64,000 bases of DNA from Welwitschia mirabilis (GCA_051453625.1 JBOZIK010000001.1:133549833-133613832); one strand, 5' to 3'; numbered from the stretch's first letter, positions 1-13,433 are shown. The notes: generated by a model not told the origin, from the sequence alone. Program-made: numbers and translations.

Positions 1-429
1 ATTTTCTTACATATTAAATTTCATTTAATTAATTTCTCTAAAAGGAAATTCCTATTTTAATTTCATTGTTAAGCTTTTATTTAGAAATTAAAAAAATATT
101 TTCTCAAATTTTTATGGAATTTTGGACCTTGTCTTGCTCACGCTTCTGATTGGTTAATGTAATGGCATCACATGATATGTAGAATTAGGAATTATGCTTG
201 TCATTCCTAAAAACAAGGTTAGAATAGGCAATGATCAATATTAATGTTCTTCTTTTATAACTGACTCTTTATCTCATCAAATATAGGAGGATCCACTAAA
301 GTTTTAAACTCAAGGCTTATTATCTAATGCTAGAAAGTATATACAATTCTAAAATGTACACTTTTCCATTAATGATTTGCTTAAAAGTATATAAACATGA
401 TTACACATGTATGATGATAATTTTAATAA
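1..429. other. A+T-rich DNA, nothing recognised
   Basis: No gene or repeat family could be assigned. It may include the degraded endonuclease side of the adjacent LINE remnant. Confidence 0.4.
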
Positions 430-1900
430 TTTTTTTATTTTTAAAATTAATTGATTTTAAAAATCAAGGAATTTCTCAACTACTAATTGATAATTCTTTA
501 ATCTTTAAGATGGTTGATATTTTAAATTATGTAGTGAATTATTTTATAGCTATCTTTAAGACAAATTTTTTAATGCTAATTTGTTTTGTCAAAATGAAAC
601 TTTTATTCCTAATAAAATAACTCTATTTTGTACTTGTTATTTAGAAAAGAATATTACTTTTACAAAACTAAAAGAATTTAATATTAGTTTAGCTAATGGA
701 AAATCTCTAACTTTTTATGATTCTTTGACTAAATTTTATAAAAATCATTGGGATGTAATAGGATAAGATTAGTGGAATCTAATTTAAGAAGTCATTTCCA
801 AAGGCTCTTTTGACTCTTATATTAATGAAGGAGTTATTCAATTTTTTCCCAAATTTGAAGGTGCTCATCTTGGCACTAATTAACATTTAATAATCTTACT
901 TAATGTTATAGACAAAATTATGAATAAATCTCTAGATTCCATATTTAAATCATTATTAATTAATATTAGCTACAATGAGTATTTTAGTCTTATCAAAAAG
1001 ATAACTATATACTCAATATTATAGTTTTCTCTTAGGAGGGAATGCAATGGAAAAATTATTTTGATCAAAGTGTGGTCTTTATTGATCTTAATCATGTGAA
1101 GGCATATAATAAAATTTACTATAGTTTTATTTTACAATTTATGAAAAGTCTAAGATCTAAGAAAAAATTTCTTCATCTTATTAATTGCTTATTCAAAGAT
1201 GTTAATACATGTGTTGCTACTAAACATGATATTTTGAAGACTTTTAATACTAAATGATAAATACAAAAAGAATTTTCATTANNNNNNNNNNNNNNNNNNN
1301 NNNNNNNNNNNNNNNNNNNNNNNNNNNNNNNNNNNNNNNNNNNNNNNNNNNNNNNNNNNNNNNNNNNNNNNNNNNNNNNNNTTAGTTTCTTATCTATTTA
1401 TTTTAGTACCTATTTTTTTATGCTATGTAATTTACATAGATGACAAATCAAGCTTAATTCAGAATGTTTAATTTTATAATGATCCTAAATAGCTTATTAA
1501 TATGCATTTTGGGTATCACTCTTTCTTCATTATTAAAATTGATAAAGTAGTGATCTGCATCTACCTTTTTAAAGAGGCCAATATTATATGCTTTCATCAT
1601 CAAAAATGCATTAGGATAAATCTTCTCTTTTTGCTTTCTTTGGTAATTATCAGTGGCTTTTTATTTCACTTTGATAATCTATTCAACCATAAAGATTTTT
1701 AAAGCCTTAGAAATTTCTTTTTCCTTTACCCAATCTCCTAGTAATATTTTGAAATGGGATTTAGATAAAATCCAAAGGAAGGTAGATAAATTAAAATTTA
1801 TTAAGCCTTTTCTTACAAGAAAAATCATGGTTTATAAAGCAATTTTAGCTTATACTTTTGACTTTCTCTTAGTCAACTTATAAAAACATCAATGCAATTT
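430..1900 (+). mobile_element. LINE (non-LTR) ORF2 remnant, plus strand
   Basis: Fragments appear in the expected order. First a linker (DILNYVVNYFIAIFKTN), then the pre-palm segment LANGKSLTFYDSLTKFYKNH, equivalent to the usual GKSPGPDG..EFYK. Next comes the palm with FIDLNHVKAYNKIYYSFIL, where KAYD has decayed to KAYN. After a 100-N gap comes the thumb-like SPSNILKWDLDKIQRKVDKL and KIMVYKAILA. Stops and frameshifts are frequent, so it is dead. The endonuclease half is not recognisable upstream. Confidence 0.75.
1282..1381. other. Assembly gap (100 N)
   Basis: Exactly 100 N, a conventional placeholder for unknown size, inside the LINE reverse transcriptase between the palm and thumb segments. 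Confidence 0.95.
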
Positions 1901-2231
1901 TAAGAAGCTATTTGTGATTGACATCTAACACTAGGAAATAATTTTCTAAAGTGGTCTAAAATATCTATCATCTTGTGAAAAATTTGTTGGACTTGGTTTT
2001 ATATATTTTTAAATCAAGTTTAATCTTTATGTAGGAGATGAATTTTGTAACTAGTTAATCTTATTATTTTTTTAGTTTTAAATAGATTAGCTAATGTCTT
2101 TCCTTAACATCTCTATGTTGAGAAAGGTAATATTCTTATAAATTGGATAGTATTCTCATGTAAATTTAAGATAGGAGGTACTCTAGTTTTTCAGAGCATC
2201 AAAAAGACATAGAAGTCCATTTTGTTGTAGT

Positions 2232-3355
2232 GATTTAAGGTGATATTCTTAATGACTTGATTCAAATGACTTAACATAAAATTATTTTATTTAACAAGTA
2301 AGATTGTATAAATTTTTAATTTAAAAAAATATTAAAATAAATTATTGGATTAAACTTTGAAAGTAGAAATGCTTATTTGTTTGAGAAACTTATAATTGAA
2401 AAGATAGTGCTTTTATAAAGGAGGCATTATAAATAATTCTATAATGACCTAAGAATTTAATAGCAAATAAAAACCAAAATATAATGATTATTTTAGAAAA
2501 AATATAGAAAAATTCCCTTTATTAATGAACCAAAAAAACAAAAAATAAAACTAGAAAGAAGATAAATTTTCTAAAATAAATAGTAAACGAAGTTTCTAAA
2601 ACACTAAATGATATTTTTAGCTAACTAAAATTCTGAGAGAGAATGATAAATGAATAGAACATCTTTAGAATGATTTGAAGATACATTTTATTAACTTTGA
2701 AAAGATTACTTACAAATATCAGATCAATTAGATTCTTTGGATAGCATAAAGGTTAATTTATAATTTCTTGGGCTCTTAATAATTGATGATGACATTAGCT
2801 AGACTTGATGCTTGGTTAGAAATTTTATTTTAAATAGCTAACTAATTAATTCTTTCTTCTTCTTTTTTTTTTGGGGGCAAAAACAAAGTGTTAAAAGGGG
2901 TTTTCATAAAGAGAAAGTGAAAAGAAATTTAACAGAATAATGGAATATATGAATATTTATTAGGATTTGAGTAAAGAAAAGTAGGAACAGTTGTAAGCAG
3001 TTCCAATTCAATTAGAAGTTAATTTTGACTTTTGTTCTAACTTTTAAAGAGAGTCTTTTAAAGATGAAATTTTGAAAACAACTTTTCTAAAATAGAATTC
3101 TAAAGACTATCAATTTTAAGTAGAAAATGTTAAAAATGATATTTCTTTGAAAAGAGGCCTTTTGAAGATGGATTTTTCTAAAAATAGAAGTTCTATAAGT
3201 AGATGGACTTCTAAAGGTAAAGTTCTATAAATAAGAGTTCTAGTGACAAAATTCTAAAAATACGTTTCTGAAGATCTGTTTAATATTATTTTTTATCTAT
3301 TTATTATTTTTAAGGAATTACTTAATTTAGTTTAATGCTTAATGAATTATCCATC
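2232..3355 (+). repeat. Dispersed repeat, copy 1 (about 1.1 kb)
   Basis: Aligns by eye along its length with 22912-24090 in the same orientation, with many substitutions and indels. Shared landmarks include TAATGACTTGATTCAAATGA near the left end, a pyrimidine-rich patch near the middle, a run of short imperfect units of the type AAGATGAAATTTTGAAAAC, and GAGGAATTACTTAATTTGGT-like sequence at the right end. It has no coding potential. It could be a solo LTR or another non-autonomous element. Confidence 0.65.
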
Positions 3356-5069
3356 ATAGTTTACAACCTCTTTAGTATGAGATGGGATCATGCTATAACA
3401 AAAACATCTTGTTCATCTTTTAGCTCTTCGATAAAAGGTTCTTCTACTAGGGGAAAATTTTTTTTATCTTGAACCACATTTATGACATTATGACTTTGAC
3501 AAAAATTCCATATCATTGGTATAGTTAAAATGAATGAAGAATTAAAGTTTGTGATAATTTTATTAATTATGATTATCTTCCCTTAGCTAATTTATGAATT
3601 ACCTTCAATAGTACCTCAATAGTGTTTTTTTCCCAAGTTGGTAGGGGTTTTGATTAGCTATGTTTTTCATATCCAGGCATATGGATTACTTCTTATCTAA
3701 TTTTTTAAAAGCTAGAAGTTTTCCTTTCCCCCCTTTGTTTTTAAAGAATTTATATAATGGTCTAACCTAACTTGGATGATCTTTCTTTTCATTTATTCAT
3801 TTATTTATTTTTTATCATTGTTAAGAAAAAGTAGAAAATATAAGTAGAATATTCTTACATGTCTATAAAGAAAAGATATAGAATATAATTTTTTTTAAAA
3901 TGGAGAAATGACATAGAATAGATTTTTCTGTTTTTTAATCTTTTTCCCACATAAATAATTTTTAAGGTTTTCCTTGTTTAAAAAAAATTATAAGGATTTT
4001 TTATTTATTTTTAATTTTTTTAGGCTATTGACTTCGTTTTTGTAAAGATAATTTAAGATTTTTCTTTTAAATTAACTTTTTTGTATGTTTAAAAATCTAG
4101 AACTAGTAAGAAAATTTATTGATTTATTTTTCATTCAATGTCTTAAAGTTTTCCCCTCCATGCCAATGATAAATTTGCTAAGCTCAAGTTTCACCTCTGA
4201 AAAGATTGGTCTTAAAAAGTGAATCAAAGAAAAAATTTTCTAAAACTCGGCCTTTTCCTAAAGTATAAAATACTTCTATATTTGCCTTATTTTGTATTTA
4301 TTTGTTTTTATTTTAAGTTCTTCCCTTATTTATAACATAATTTTAATCAATTACACTTCTTTTTGAATGAAAAAAAAGTATTGTAATGGTGAATAGAATG
4401 GGAGTCAATTGTTTTTTTTTAAATGAGGAAAAAAAGTCACATTAACAAATTACTATTTTAATCACTTTAAATGTAGATAATAATTTTTTTATTATACTAT
4501 GCATTTTTCCACTATGTGCATTAATTTCAAAAGTGCTTCTTTTGTTAACCAATACAAGGTATTAGTACAAGTTGCCAAGAGAAGAATATCTTAGAGTCAT
4601 CAAAAAGTAATGGGTTTGAGAGGGGTGGGGGACGTGGAAGGGAAGGTGTTGAAGAGGAAAATGTTAAAGGTCACAGTAAAAAACACTAAATAACATTGCT
4701 AATGGTAATGGTGGTAAGTGAATGCTAAATTTAATTGTCTTCTTTGAAATGATGACAGTGATAGAGATATCAGTTATTTTATAATATTAGAGTCTTGATT
4801 AATGACAATGAGTTTTGTCTCAAAAACCAATAAAGATACTAAATGATAATAGTAATTTCAAAGATTTAGAGAGATGAATAATTTTCTTTGATTTGAAAAT
4901 AAAATAAAAGAGCTTGGCTTATACTAAGAATTCTTTCAATTTTTATGGGATTTTTGTAGTATCTGTTACCTAATGTCAAGAAATTAAATTAGTCACATAT
5001 ATTTTGTTATTGAAATATATGGCAAGGAAGATTATTTTTAATCTCTTTTTTCCCTCTCTATTTCTTTGT
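3356..5069. other. A+T-rich DNA without recognised features
   Basis: I looked for retroelement protein motifs, RNA genes and tandem repeats on both strands and saw none. Only short homopolymer and TTTAT-rich patches are present. Confidence 0.4.
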
Positions 5070-5208
5070 TTTCTTTCTTTTCTTTTCTTTTCTTTTCTTT
5101 TCTTTTCTTTTCTTTTCTTTTCTTTTCTTTTCTTTTCTTTTATTTTATTTTATTTTATTTTATTTTCTTTTCTTTTTTTTTTTTTTAAACAAGTGTTTTT
5201 CACATGAA
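5070..5208 (-). repeat. TTTTC/TTTTA microsatellite with shared flank, cut by a gap
   Basis: About 15 TTTTC units, then TTTTA units, then a T-run, then AAACAAGTGTTTTTCACATG. The same order and flank recur at 12415-12559. On the minus strand this reads as a short unique sequence followed by an A-run and AAAAG/AAAAT units, like the 3' tail of a retroposon. The assembly stops two bases after the shared flank. Confidence 0.8.
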
Positions 5209-5308
5209 NNNNNNNNNNNNNNNNNNNNNNNNNNNNNNNNNNNNNNNNNNNNNNNNNNNNNNNNNNNNNNNNNNNNNNNNNNNNNNNNNNNNNNNNNNNN
5301 NNNNNNNN
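5209..5308. other. Assembly gap (100 N)
   Basis: A placeholder gap directly after the repeated flank of the TTTTC microsatellite. Its size is unknown. Confidence 0.95.
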
Positions 5309-6010
5309 TTTTCATCCTTTTCATACTAGGTCTCCATTATCACAAAAACCAAGCATTTACCTATCTATTTACTTGTAAAACAACTCAGAATGCCTTATGA
5401 AATATGCATAAGTTGATAGTCTAATAGATCACATCTTGGATTACTTTGACATTGCATTCTTGGATTATTCTAACTATACATCTTAGATATTCTAGTAATT
5501 ATTTACCTTATGCTTTGGAATCCTATACCTACCTATTCCTTACCACGGGTCATACTGAGAACTATGATGATTACAATTATTACACCATATTTGCATGTGT
5601 AATAACCACTACAAAGGATGATGCTGAAAAGAGATAATGGTTACATATAAGTGGGTGTCATCTACATGTTTTCATATTTGTTGTATGAATACTAAGTAAA
5701 GAACCATGTGTGTCCTAGAAACTTATGCATATTTATTAATGGTTTATTTGGTTGTTTTACTTAAGCTTGTATTTGGCAATAAAAGCTATTTTACAAGTTA
5801 CTCATGTAGCATGTTTACTTATCTTATAGATAGATTATTAATGTTTAGAAATTCTCTTTATTTTAAGAATATAGTTATAAAAATTCCTTATTGTTTTGTA
5901 TGTAGAGATTTATGATTTGAGTTAGAAGATGTTAATTTTAATAATATCTAGAGTGAACATAGTTTACTATGCTTTTTAAAATATATTTCTAGATGTAGAT
6001 TTATGACATT
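5309..6010 (+). mobile_element. Possible LTR remnant ending before a primer-binding-site-like motif
   Basis: Contains GCATTCTTGGATTATTCTAA-type sequence like that inside the LTR-like repeats at 47.4 and 51.4 kb. It lies just left of a tRNA-Met-type primer-binding site at 6018. No boundaries can be set, because the left side is lost in a gap. Low confidence. Confidence 0.3.
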
Positions 6011-6017
6011 AAGTTTT

Positions 6018-6029
6018 GGTATTAGAGAA
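6018..6029 (+). promoter_or_regulatory. Primer-binding-site-like motif (initiator tRNA-Met type)
   Basis: TGGTATTAGAGA matches 10 of 12 bases of the TGGTATCAGAGC typical of plant LTR retrotransposons primed by initiator tRNA-Met. No coding domain of such an element is recognised to its right. Confidence 0.35.
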
Positions 6030-9000
6030 GTATGTGATTTTTTTGGGTATAGAAAATCTAGGTGTTATAGATACCTAATTTATACTCCTTAACAATGAGA
6101 TTAAAACCCCTAAGGACCTTTATGATGAGAATACCTTCAAGATGAGAATATGCTAGAGGATGAGCAATTATTTGATAAAATTTATACACTTGAAAAGATT
6201 CATATATTTGATAATGAGTCTTTTTGAAACCCTTATGAGAAGAAGAACATTAAACAAAGCCTCATACATAATTCACCATATGTATAATTCTTCTCTTTTT
6301 CTTAACATCTTTATGACAAAAATGTTTCTATTTCATATCCATGTTTTAAGCAAGATTCAAGATTTAACAAATAAGATAAACTTTCCTTGGAGTTAAAACT
6401 ACTTTATAATGGCCTTATGAATGATTATTTAAATGAAAATTTACCTTGTCTAGTGGTTTCCAAATTATATTTATCTTACCTTAAAATGATGTCTCACAAG
6501 ATTTGTTGAAAAAGCATGAGCTAGTTATAGGATGTATACTTTTAGATCTTGAATGCATAGAGTTTACTAGTTACATGGATGTTCTCTATAAATTCATAGA
6601 TACATGTGTAAAAAATTGCATGGATTATCTTGTATTCATGACCCATCAACTAGTCATAGCCTTCATAACCTTGAAACTTATATCTTTCATATCCTTAATA
6701 CTTCACCCATGCATTACATAAAAAACCCTACTATGAGGAAAGTTTAGTTTCATTGCATGATTTTAGATTAGATTATCTTCTATATTAGACTTATGATTAA
6801 TAGATCTATTTACAACAATTATTATTTCATTATGTTCTTGGTTGTGCAAGAAGTCCATTAGATTTATGTCTAGATTAGGATTAAAGACAAAAATTTACTT
6901 AACAACTAAGAATTAATAAGGAAAATTAAAGTATTAATGTAAATTAATTGAGAATGTATTAGACATCTTTAAGTTTTCTAAACATAATTAATTAGATTAA
7001 TATAGTTATAATTCATAAGTAAGTTTAAGGTATCATTAAAATACATTTAATAATATTATGGAACTATTATGAATATATGGAGCTAGTATTGATCATATTT
7101 TTGATTTGAAACAGGACATAAGATTATAAAGAATGAATAACATGTATAATTTAATTATTGATTAATGATTAAGGAATAAAATATGATAATATATATGTTT
7201 GAATAATTTAAATTATGTGTTAGCACTAGGTGAGACTCTTAATATTGATGAATATTAATGATGTTACAGTGCATTAATTATTAAATGATTCTTATTAGGT
7301 TGAGTGAATTAACTTACACTGAAATTGAATAAATATAAATGTATAATGGTAATACATAAGACTAATAAGGCACGCATTATTTATTAGTAGATTAATATTA
7401 ATTAATAAAGGATTAATATAAAGGAACCAAGATTAAATATAGCATGCCTTAGATATGTGATAATAACATATGATAATAATAATATTTTAAAAAAGGTACC
7501 TTGACATACATATCTATAAGATTAATGTAGTATATATAATATTATGTGTAGGATTCTAAGAGTTAATGTATTAATAAATAACAAGGCATTAAAGGTAGCT
7601 TGTTGGTTATGTGGCAATTTATCAATATGGTATTATGACAAATGTGGAGGAATTATGTTGTGAAGGCTAAATTTTGGCAATAAAGGAAATTAATAATTAG
7701 TGAGGTGCCAATGGTTAAATATAATGAGATGGAAATTACTAATTCATATTAAATATTACATGCCATGGTAAATATTATTGTCAAATGCCAATATTTATAA
7801 TGTGGCATTACATGGATGCATGCTAAATGATGAAATGTCATCTTTCTTAGAAAGCATGATTGTTAGATGGCCTTCTGCATGGTGATGCAACGTCAAGTAA
7901 TAAATGGCATGGTTGTTACACCTTTAAAGAAGAAAATTTTATTTGGAAGAGGGGTTAGACATTATGATATCATACCAACTGATAATTTCTTGATAATTAT
8001 AATTAATATTGAAGGAAGAGGAAAGAAGGTATTCTGAAAATTTGGTCAAGATGAGGAGAAGCAACAAGTAAGGAGTTATTTTCTGCAACTATATACTATG
8101 AGATAAGTCTAGAAAATACTTTTTAGTTTATTAGACATTTCATAGACTAATTTAATTATTTATATTTAATATATTTATATTAAGTTACATGTAAACTTTA
8201 TTCTGATTTTAAGATGTAGTAGTTGTAATAAATCCTTGGTGAAAACATTGTATGGCTAATAAATAAATTTACTTTTGTAGAGTATGTTTATTATATTTGA
8301 GAGTTAAACTTATAATGTTGACTTGATATTAGGATTTATACATAATAGTCAAACTTATGATGTTGACTTGAATTGTTAGATAAGAATTTGAAAAATTATA
8401 GTTAAATGAACTCGTAAAACGAAGAATACATTCAGACAGTATTAGAACTTTACATGAGATAATTGCCATGCCAAGATTAGAAAACATAACTTATAATATA
8501 TTCATAAAATTATAATACATTTTCAGCCTTTAGTTAATGAGGAAACTTTATGAGATGTAAAGTAATAAGAAACTATCACCATTAAGGGCTTTTAAGACCT
8601 AGCCTCATGAAGACAAGTATCTCTCTATTGGATAGACTTGAGACTATCTCACATATTTTCTTTAATGCCTCTTTGAATAATTGAAGCCATGGGTTTTATC
8701 TGTATTCCTAGGGGGATTGTGCATTTACTTGATTACACCTAATTTTATTACTCATTGGTAGTTATTAAGTAACTTTGGAGATTATATGTGGAGCTAAAGA
8801 TTATGTAGATACCTTCCTAAATAGTTTATGTTGGTTATGTGCAATAAGTAAACAAATAAGAAAAAAAATAAAGAAGAGCATGTGTTTCACCAATGCATGT
8901 GTTTCATGTATACCTATTATGATGTAAATTTATGCAATCTCTATGTTCTTAGACAAAACCTGTAAATCATAATACTTGTAAAAAACACACACTAGTATAG

Positions 9001-9076
9001 ATAAGAGTTAATCCAAATGTCATAATCTATTGAAGGAACAAGGCTAGGAGTTAGAGAAATGATTTCACAAAATATG
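6030..9076. other. A+T-rich, decayed DNA without recognised genes
   Basis: Short ORFs are present but none resembles a known protein. Around 7600-7920 the motif TGGCAT/ATGCCA recurs many times, which could be the U3 part of an old LTR. Near 8290-8370 a short phrase (AAACTTATAATGTTGACTTG) occurs twice. No domain is identified. Confidence 0.35.
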
Positions 9077-10085
9077 TTTAGTCTTTTCTATTTTAGTAAA
9101 TCAAAGTATAGTGCAAGATGAATGAAGGTGAAATGCAATGGATGAAATGCAAGTGAGGTGAGTTCTATTTGTATTCTAATCCTCCTATTATAAGAACTAG
9201 TTCTTTATAATTTAGATCAATTAGGAAGAGTTTATCACTTGTTCCTAATCAATATAAACTATAAGATATTTCAAATAGAATATAGATAATTCAAATATAA
9301 AATGGAATAAAGGAAATGCAATTCAAGGTATAGAGTAATAAAGTTAACCTTAATAAGGTTATTCTTATGATCTAAATAAACTATAGAGATGTCATAAAAC
9401 TATAATCAACTTAAACTATAAGGGGCATTTACATAATAGTAGTAAAAAAAGTAATTGAATTGATAATATAATATTTTCATCCACTTATAATAAAGTAGCA
9501 GCACCTTAATGGAGGATACTCAGCCCAACACTAAGGTAAACTTAAACCATAAGGGATATTTATACGATAGTAGTAAAAAGAGTAATTAAATTGATGATAG
9601 AATATTTTTAGTCTTTTCTCATTTAGTAAATCAAAGTAGAAAATAATGTAAATATAATACAAGATGAATGAATGTGAAATGCAATGCATAAAATGCAAGT
9701 GAGATGAGTTTTATTTGGATTCTAATCCTCCTATTACAAAAACTAATTCTTTATAATTCAAATTAATTAAAAAGAGTTTATCACTTATTCCTAACTAATA
9801 TAAACTATAAGATATGTCAAATAGAATATGGATAATGCTAATATGAAATGGAATAAAGGAAATGCAATACAAGGTCTATACTAACAAAGTTAACTTTAAC
9901 AAAGGTTTCTCTTATGATCTAAATAAACTATAGAGTTATTATCAAACTGTAATCAACTTAAACCACAAGGGACATTTACACAATAGTAGTGAAAAGAAAA
10001 ATTTAATTAATGATAGAATATTTACATCCACTTCTAATAAAGTAGTAGCACTCAATAGAGGATACTTAGCCTAACACTAAGGTAA
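9077..10085 (+). repeat. Tandem duplication, unit about 530 bp, two copies
   Basis: Unit one starts at TTTAGTCTTTTCTATTTTAG (9077) and unit two at the same phrase at 9607. Both contain the same ordered landmarks: GCAAGATGAATGAA, TCTAATCCTCCTATTA, AGAGTTTATCACTT, AACTATAAGATAT, and AGTAGCAGCAC..GAGGATACT near the end. Divergence is visible throughout, so the duplication is not recent. No coding content. Confidence 0.8.
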
Positions 10086-12414
10086 GAGTTTCTTTGTAGC
10101 TATTGGATGGACTTATTATTCTTCAATCTTCCATCATAAGAATATCTAGTACAAAAGATGGAAAAGGAAGTGAAGAAAAGGGAGGGAATTTATAGTCTTA
10201 CATTGAAGTTCTAGAAGCTAAACCCTAAGAATTGGAGAAGAAAACCTAGCAACTCATATGGATCACATGACTCCACTACAAGGATAATTATTTCCATCCA
10301 AAGAAAATAGTTATCATCCTTACTATCATGGGGATGATAATTGGGACGTCTCTCCACATTAAAAGATGGTTAATCAACTTAAGGCCTTATAGTTAATTCC
10401 GTAGATTCTACCAATATCAGAAATGCTATTTTTTGCCTATTGTAAGGATGACAGAGGGGATGACAGACTTCTCCATCTTTTAGATTAAGGGGAAATTAGT
10501 CTTCTACATGCTTAATTCTTCCTTCAAAGCATGAAGGATCAAAACAAGCTTGAGATCCTCCAAATATGCTAATAATTTCATGTTTTAGTGAACATCCTAT
10601 TAGTTCTTCATCATCATTAGAATTACATCCAAACCATATAAATATCCTACAAAAGTACTCAAAACACACCATTAAATTCCTCTAAATTGGCATTGTAACA
10701 TAGCCTCCTACTTAGTCTTGTTAGTCCTTGATAAACTAAGTGATCAACTATATTATAAGCTAATTTAACTAAAATAACTAGTAATTAAAAAAATGTGAAT
10801 TGAGTTCAATTTTTATCATCCAGGAATAGACACTAAAATCTGATATAAATACTAACATATTCATAAGCCTCCTACTTAAGCATATCAAAATAGAATGAAC
10901 GAATGTAATACACATACAAAAAGTCATAAAATGTAATAATGATAGGTCAAAAAAAGATAATGTATGTGCATAATTCAAGGTAGTGATACCAAAACTGATG
11001 TATAAAACTTAAGTAATGATAACTCAAATAATGATGCATACAAGTTATTAATGTTTTCTACAAGGACAAAGTACAAGACTAATCATAACATTCTTTTCCT
11101 TTAGATGATCTAAAACATAGCTGTAGAAAAGTTCTGTGAGTGTGTTACTATGCTTCTACTAAATAAAGTCCATGAAATTTATTTAAGTAACATGACATCA
11201 TATCTAAATAATACATCGCAAATATGTATTGTGAAAGCTTAAACATGATTTTTTTACATTTAAAATTTTTTTTAATATCTTAAAATAAGCTCAAAAAGGT
11301 AACTTAGCCCTCCCATAGGTGAAGCAAGACATCCTAGATTACAATAAAGTAAAAAGGATGATTATCATCTTGTCTGTCATGGAGATGATAGATGTAGGAT
11401 GACGCTAACCAAATGAGATGTTTAGAAAGATAAGATAAACCAAAAAAAAAATTCTAAAGTAGTTAAGTAGTAGAAAAGTAGAAAAAAATCAGAAAGAAGA
11501 TAAAATGTAAAGAATTGTCCTAAAAAACATGACCAGGGAAAAAAGAGACTTATGGGAAAGGGGTGTTTATAGAGAAAATAATGCAATATGTAGAAGGAAG
11601 CAATGCTTAGAAGAACTCCTCAAATGTGCTCCAATGCAATCAGCATGAAAAAATAAGAATTTAAAACTTAAAAATAGCATCATCATCCATTAAAATGAGA
11701 AACAACATTCCTCATTGATATAATCTATGAGTAAAATCAACAAGAAACTACTAAATCATCAGATCCATAATATTATTTTGAAAAATAATGGAAGTAACTT
11801 TGAAAAACTTAATAAAATAGCTAAAGAAAAAGAAAATAAAAATAGACAACTAGGAACATAAGAAGATTTTTTACTCACTCTAAATTCTAACCTAACAAAT
11901 TTCCTTAGTAAAAATCATAAAATAATCCAATGAAAAATGCATGACAGTATGTAAAAGTCTATAAAGTGCCATTCAAATAAGAAATGATTATGATGTTGTT
12001 AAGTATGTCTCATTTTATCAAACAATGAATGATAAGATAAAAAGCAATAAAAATATGAATTCACTTGTTTACATATCAAAAAAACACTAGAATATAGAAA
12101 AGTAAAATGATCATGTTGAAGTACTATATACAAAAAGAGTCTAGAAAACAAGTAATACCCTTGATGATACTAGGAATATCACTAATCTCATAGCCTCTAA
12201 ATAAAATTTTTTTCTATCATGATGAGGGAAGTAAAACACTATGAGATGAGTAAGGATCATATAACATGGCTAATTGACCCTCTAGCGGAGTTCTTATACC
12301 TATTATATTATACTGTCAAAGGCCCCTCTTAGGAAAACTTGCCCTAGTGCACTTGTGATAGGACATCATGGTGATCAGTTTTTAGCTTAAGGTATAAAAT
12401 ATCATGTTCATTAT
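10086..12414. other. A+T-rich DNA without recognised genes
   Basis: Small ORFs, including one of 66 residues on the minus strand at 10778-10978, resemble nothing I know. No RNA gene or repeat structure was found. It may be decayed retrotransposon interior. Confidence 0.35.
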
Positions 12415-12559
12415 TTATTTTCTTTCTTTTTCTTTTTCTTTTCTTTTCTTTTCTTTTCTTTTATTTTCTTTTCTTTTCTTTTCTTTTCTTTTCTTTTCTT
12501 TTATTTTATTTTATTTTCTTTTCTTTTTTTTTTTTTTAAACAAGTGTTTTTCACATGAA
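12415..12559 (-). repeat. TTTTC/TTTTA microsatellite with shared flank, complete copy
   Basis: Same structure as 5070-5208: TTTTC units broken by TTTTA, a T-run, then AAACAAGTGTTTTTCACATG. Here the sequence continues into ATGTTTCTTAT and an A-run. Upstream sequence is not shared. Likely the A-rich 3' end of a minus-strand retroposon. Confidence 0.75.
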
Positions 12560-13360
12560 ATGTTTCTTATAAAAAAAAAAAAGTATCAGACTTATGAAAG
12601 AAGAAGAAACGCAATTTGATAATAACAGATTCTGGCATAAATGCCTGATTTATCAAAAAATGACTTGCTTAAGTGAATTATGGCATAAATGCTATCAAAC
12701 AATGACATGATTGTGTACTATTTATTTGACTTGTGATTGAAGCCAGTTTGAAACACATCTCATCCATGTAAAGAAAAGAATGTTCACTCTTCTTTAAATA
12801 GACTAATTGCATTTTATACTAATTTTATTCAAGGTTCTTAATCTATGCATTAGAATGTATGAAATACCACATCTACTTTTGTAATTATTTTTTCTATATG
12901 TATATTTTTATTTTTATTATTTTTTATTTTTATCTTTCTCTTTTATTATTATTTTTTAATCTTTTGGTTATTTTCATTATTACTTTTTAGCTTTTATTCT
13001 ATGTTTATCTTCTATTTCTCTTTTTTTTTTATTTGTCTTCTTAACTTTTTAATGTTTTTATTATTTTTTCTTTGTTTCTTTCCTTTTTTGGTTTTATCTT
13101 TTTTTAATTTTTGGCTTTTTTCTTTTTTTAAATCTAATTATAGTTTTGAACTATGGTAGTTTAAGAATTACTTTGTTATGATCCTAAATTATAATAGTTT
13201 AAATATGTTTTATTTATTTTAATCTATGAATTTTATGACTACATTATTGACACAACATTTAAGAGTTAAACATTAGAAATTTTAATGAATTTTAAGTTAT
13301 GAGAAGAAAATTTATTCTCTTAAATATAGAATATGGAATTAAAGGGCTTTCATTTTCTTC
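12560..13360. other. A+T-rich DNA with T-rich low-complexity patches
   Basis: Between 12880 and 13130 the plus strand is extremely T-rich (TTTTTATT-type sequence). No gene or element is recognised. Confidence 0.4.
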
Positions 13361-13433
13361 CCCCNNNCCCCACTCCCCCCCTCCACCTCCTCCTTCATCC
13401 ATCTTCCCCCTCCCCCATGCTCCTCCTTCCCCC
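13361..13433 (-). repeat. C-rich tract (G-rich on the minus strand) at a LINE 3' end, with a 3-N gap
   Basis: Runs of C4-C7 broken by TCC/CTCC, with 13365-13367 undetermined. On the minus strand the sequence before it reads TTCTCTAGTTTAATATAATA then CTCATTTCTTTTGGGGGAAG, which looks like the 3' end of a plant LINE. The G-rich tract then takes the place of the tail. Several G-runs could form quadruplexes. Confidence 0.6.

Noticed and set aside
5004-5207. Hydrophobic Phe/Leu/Ser ORF that looks like a membrane protein
   Set aside because: It is a translation of TTTTC/TTTTA repeats; the same happens at 12404-12619.
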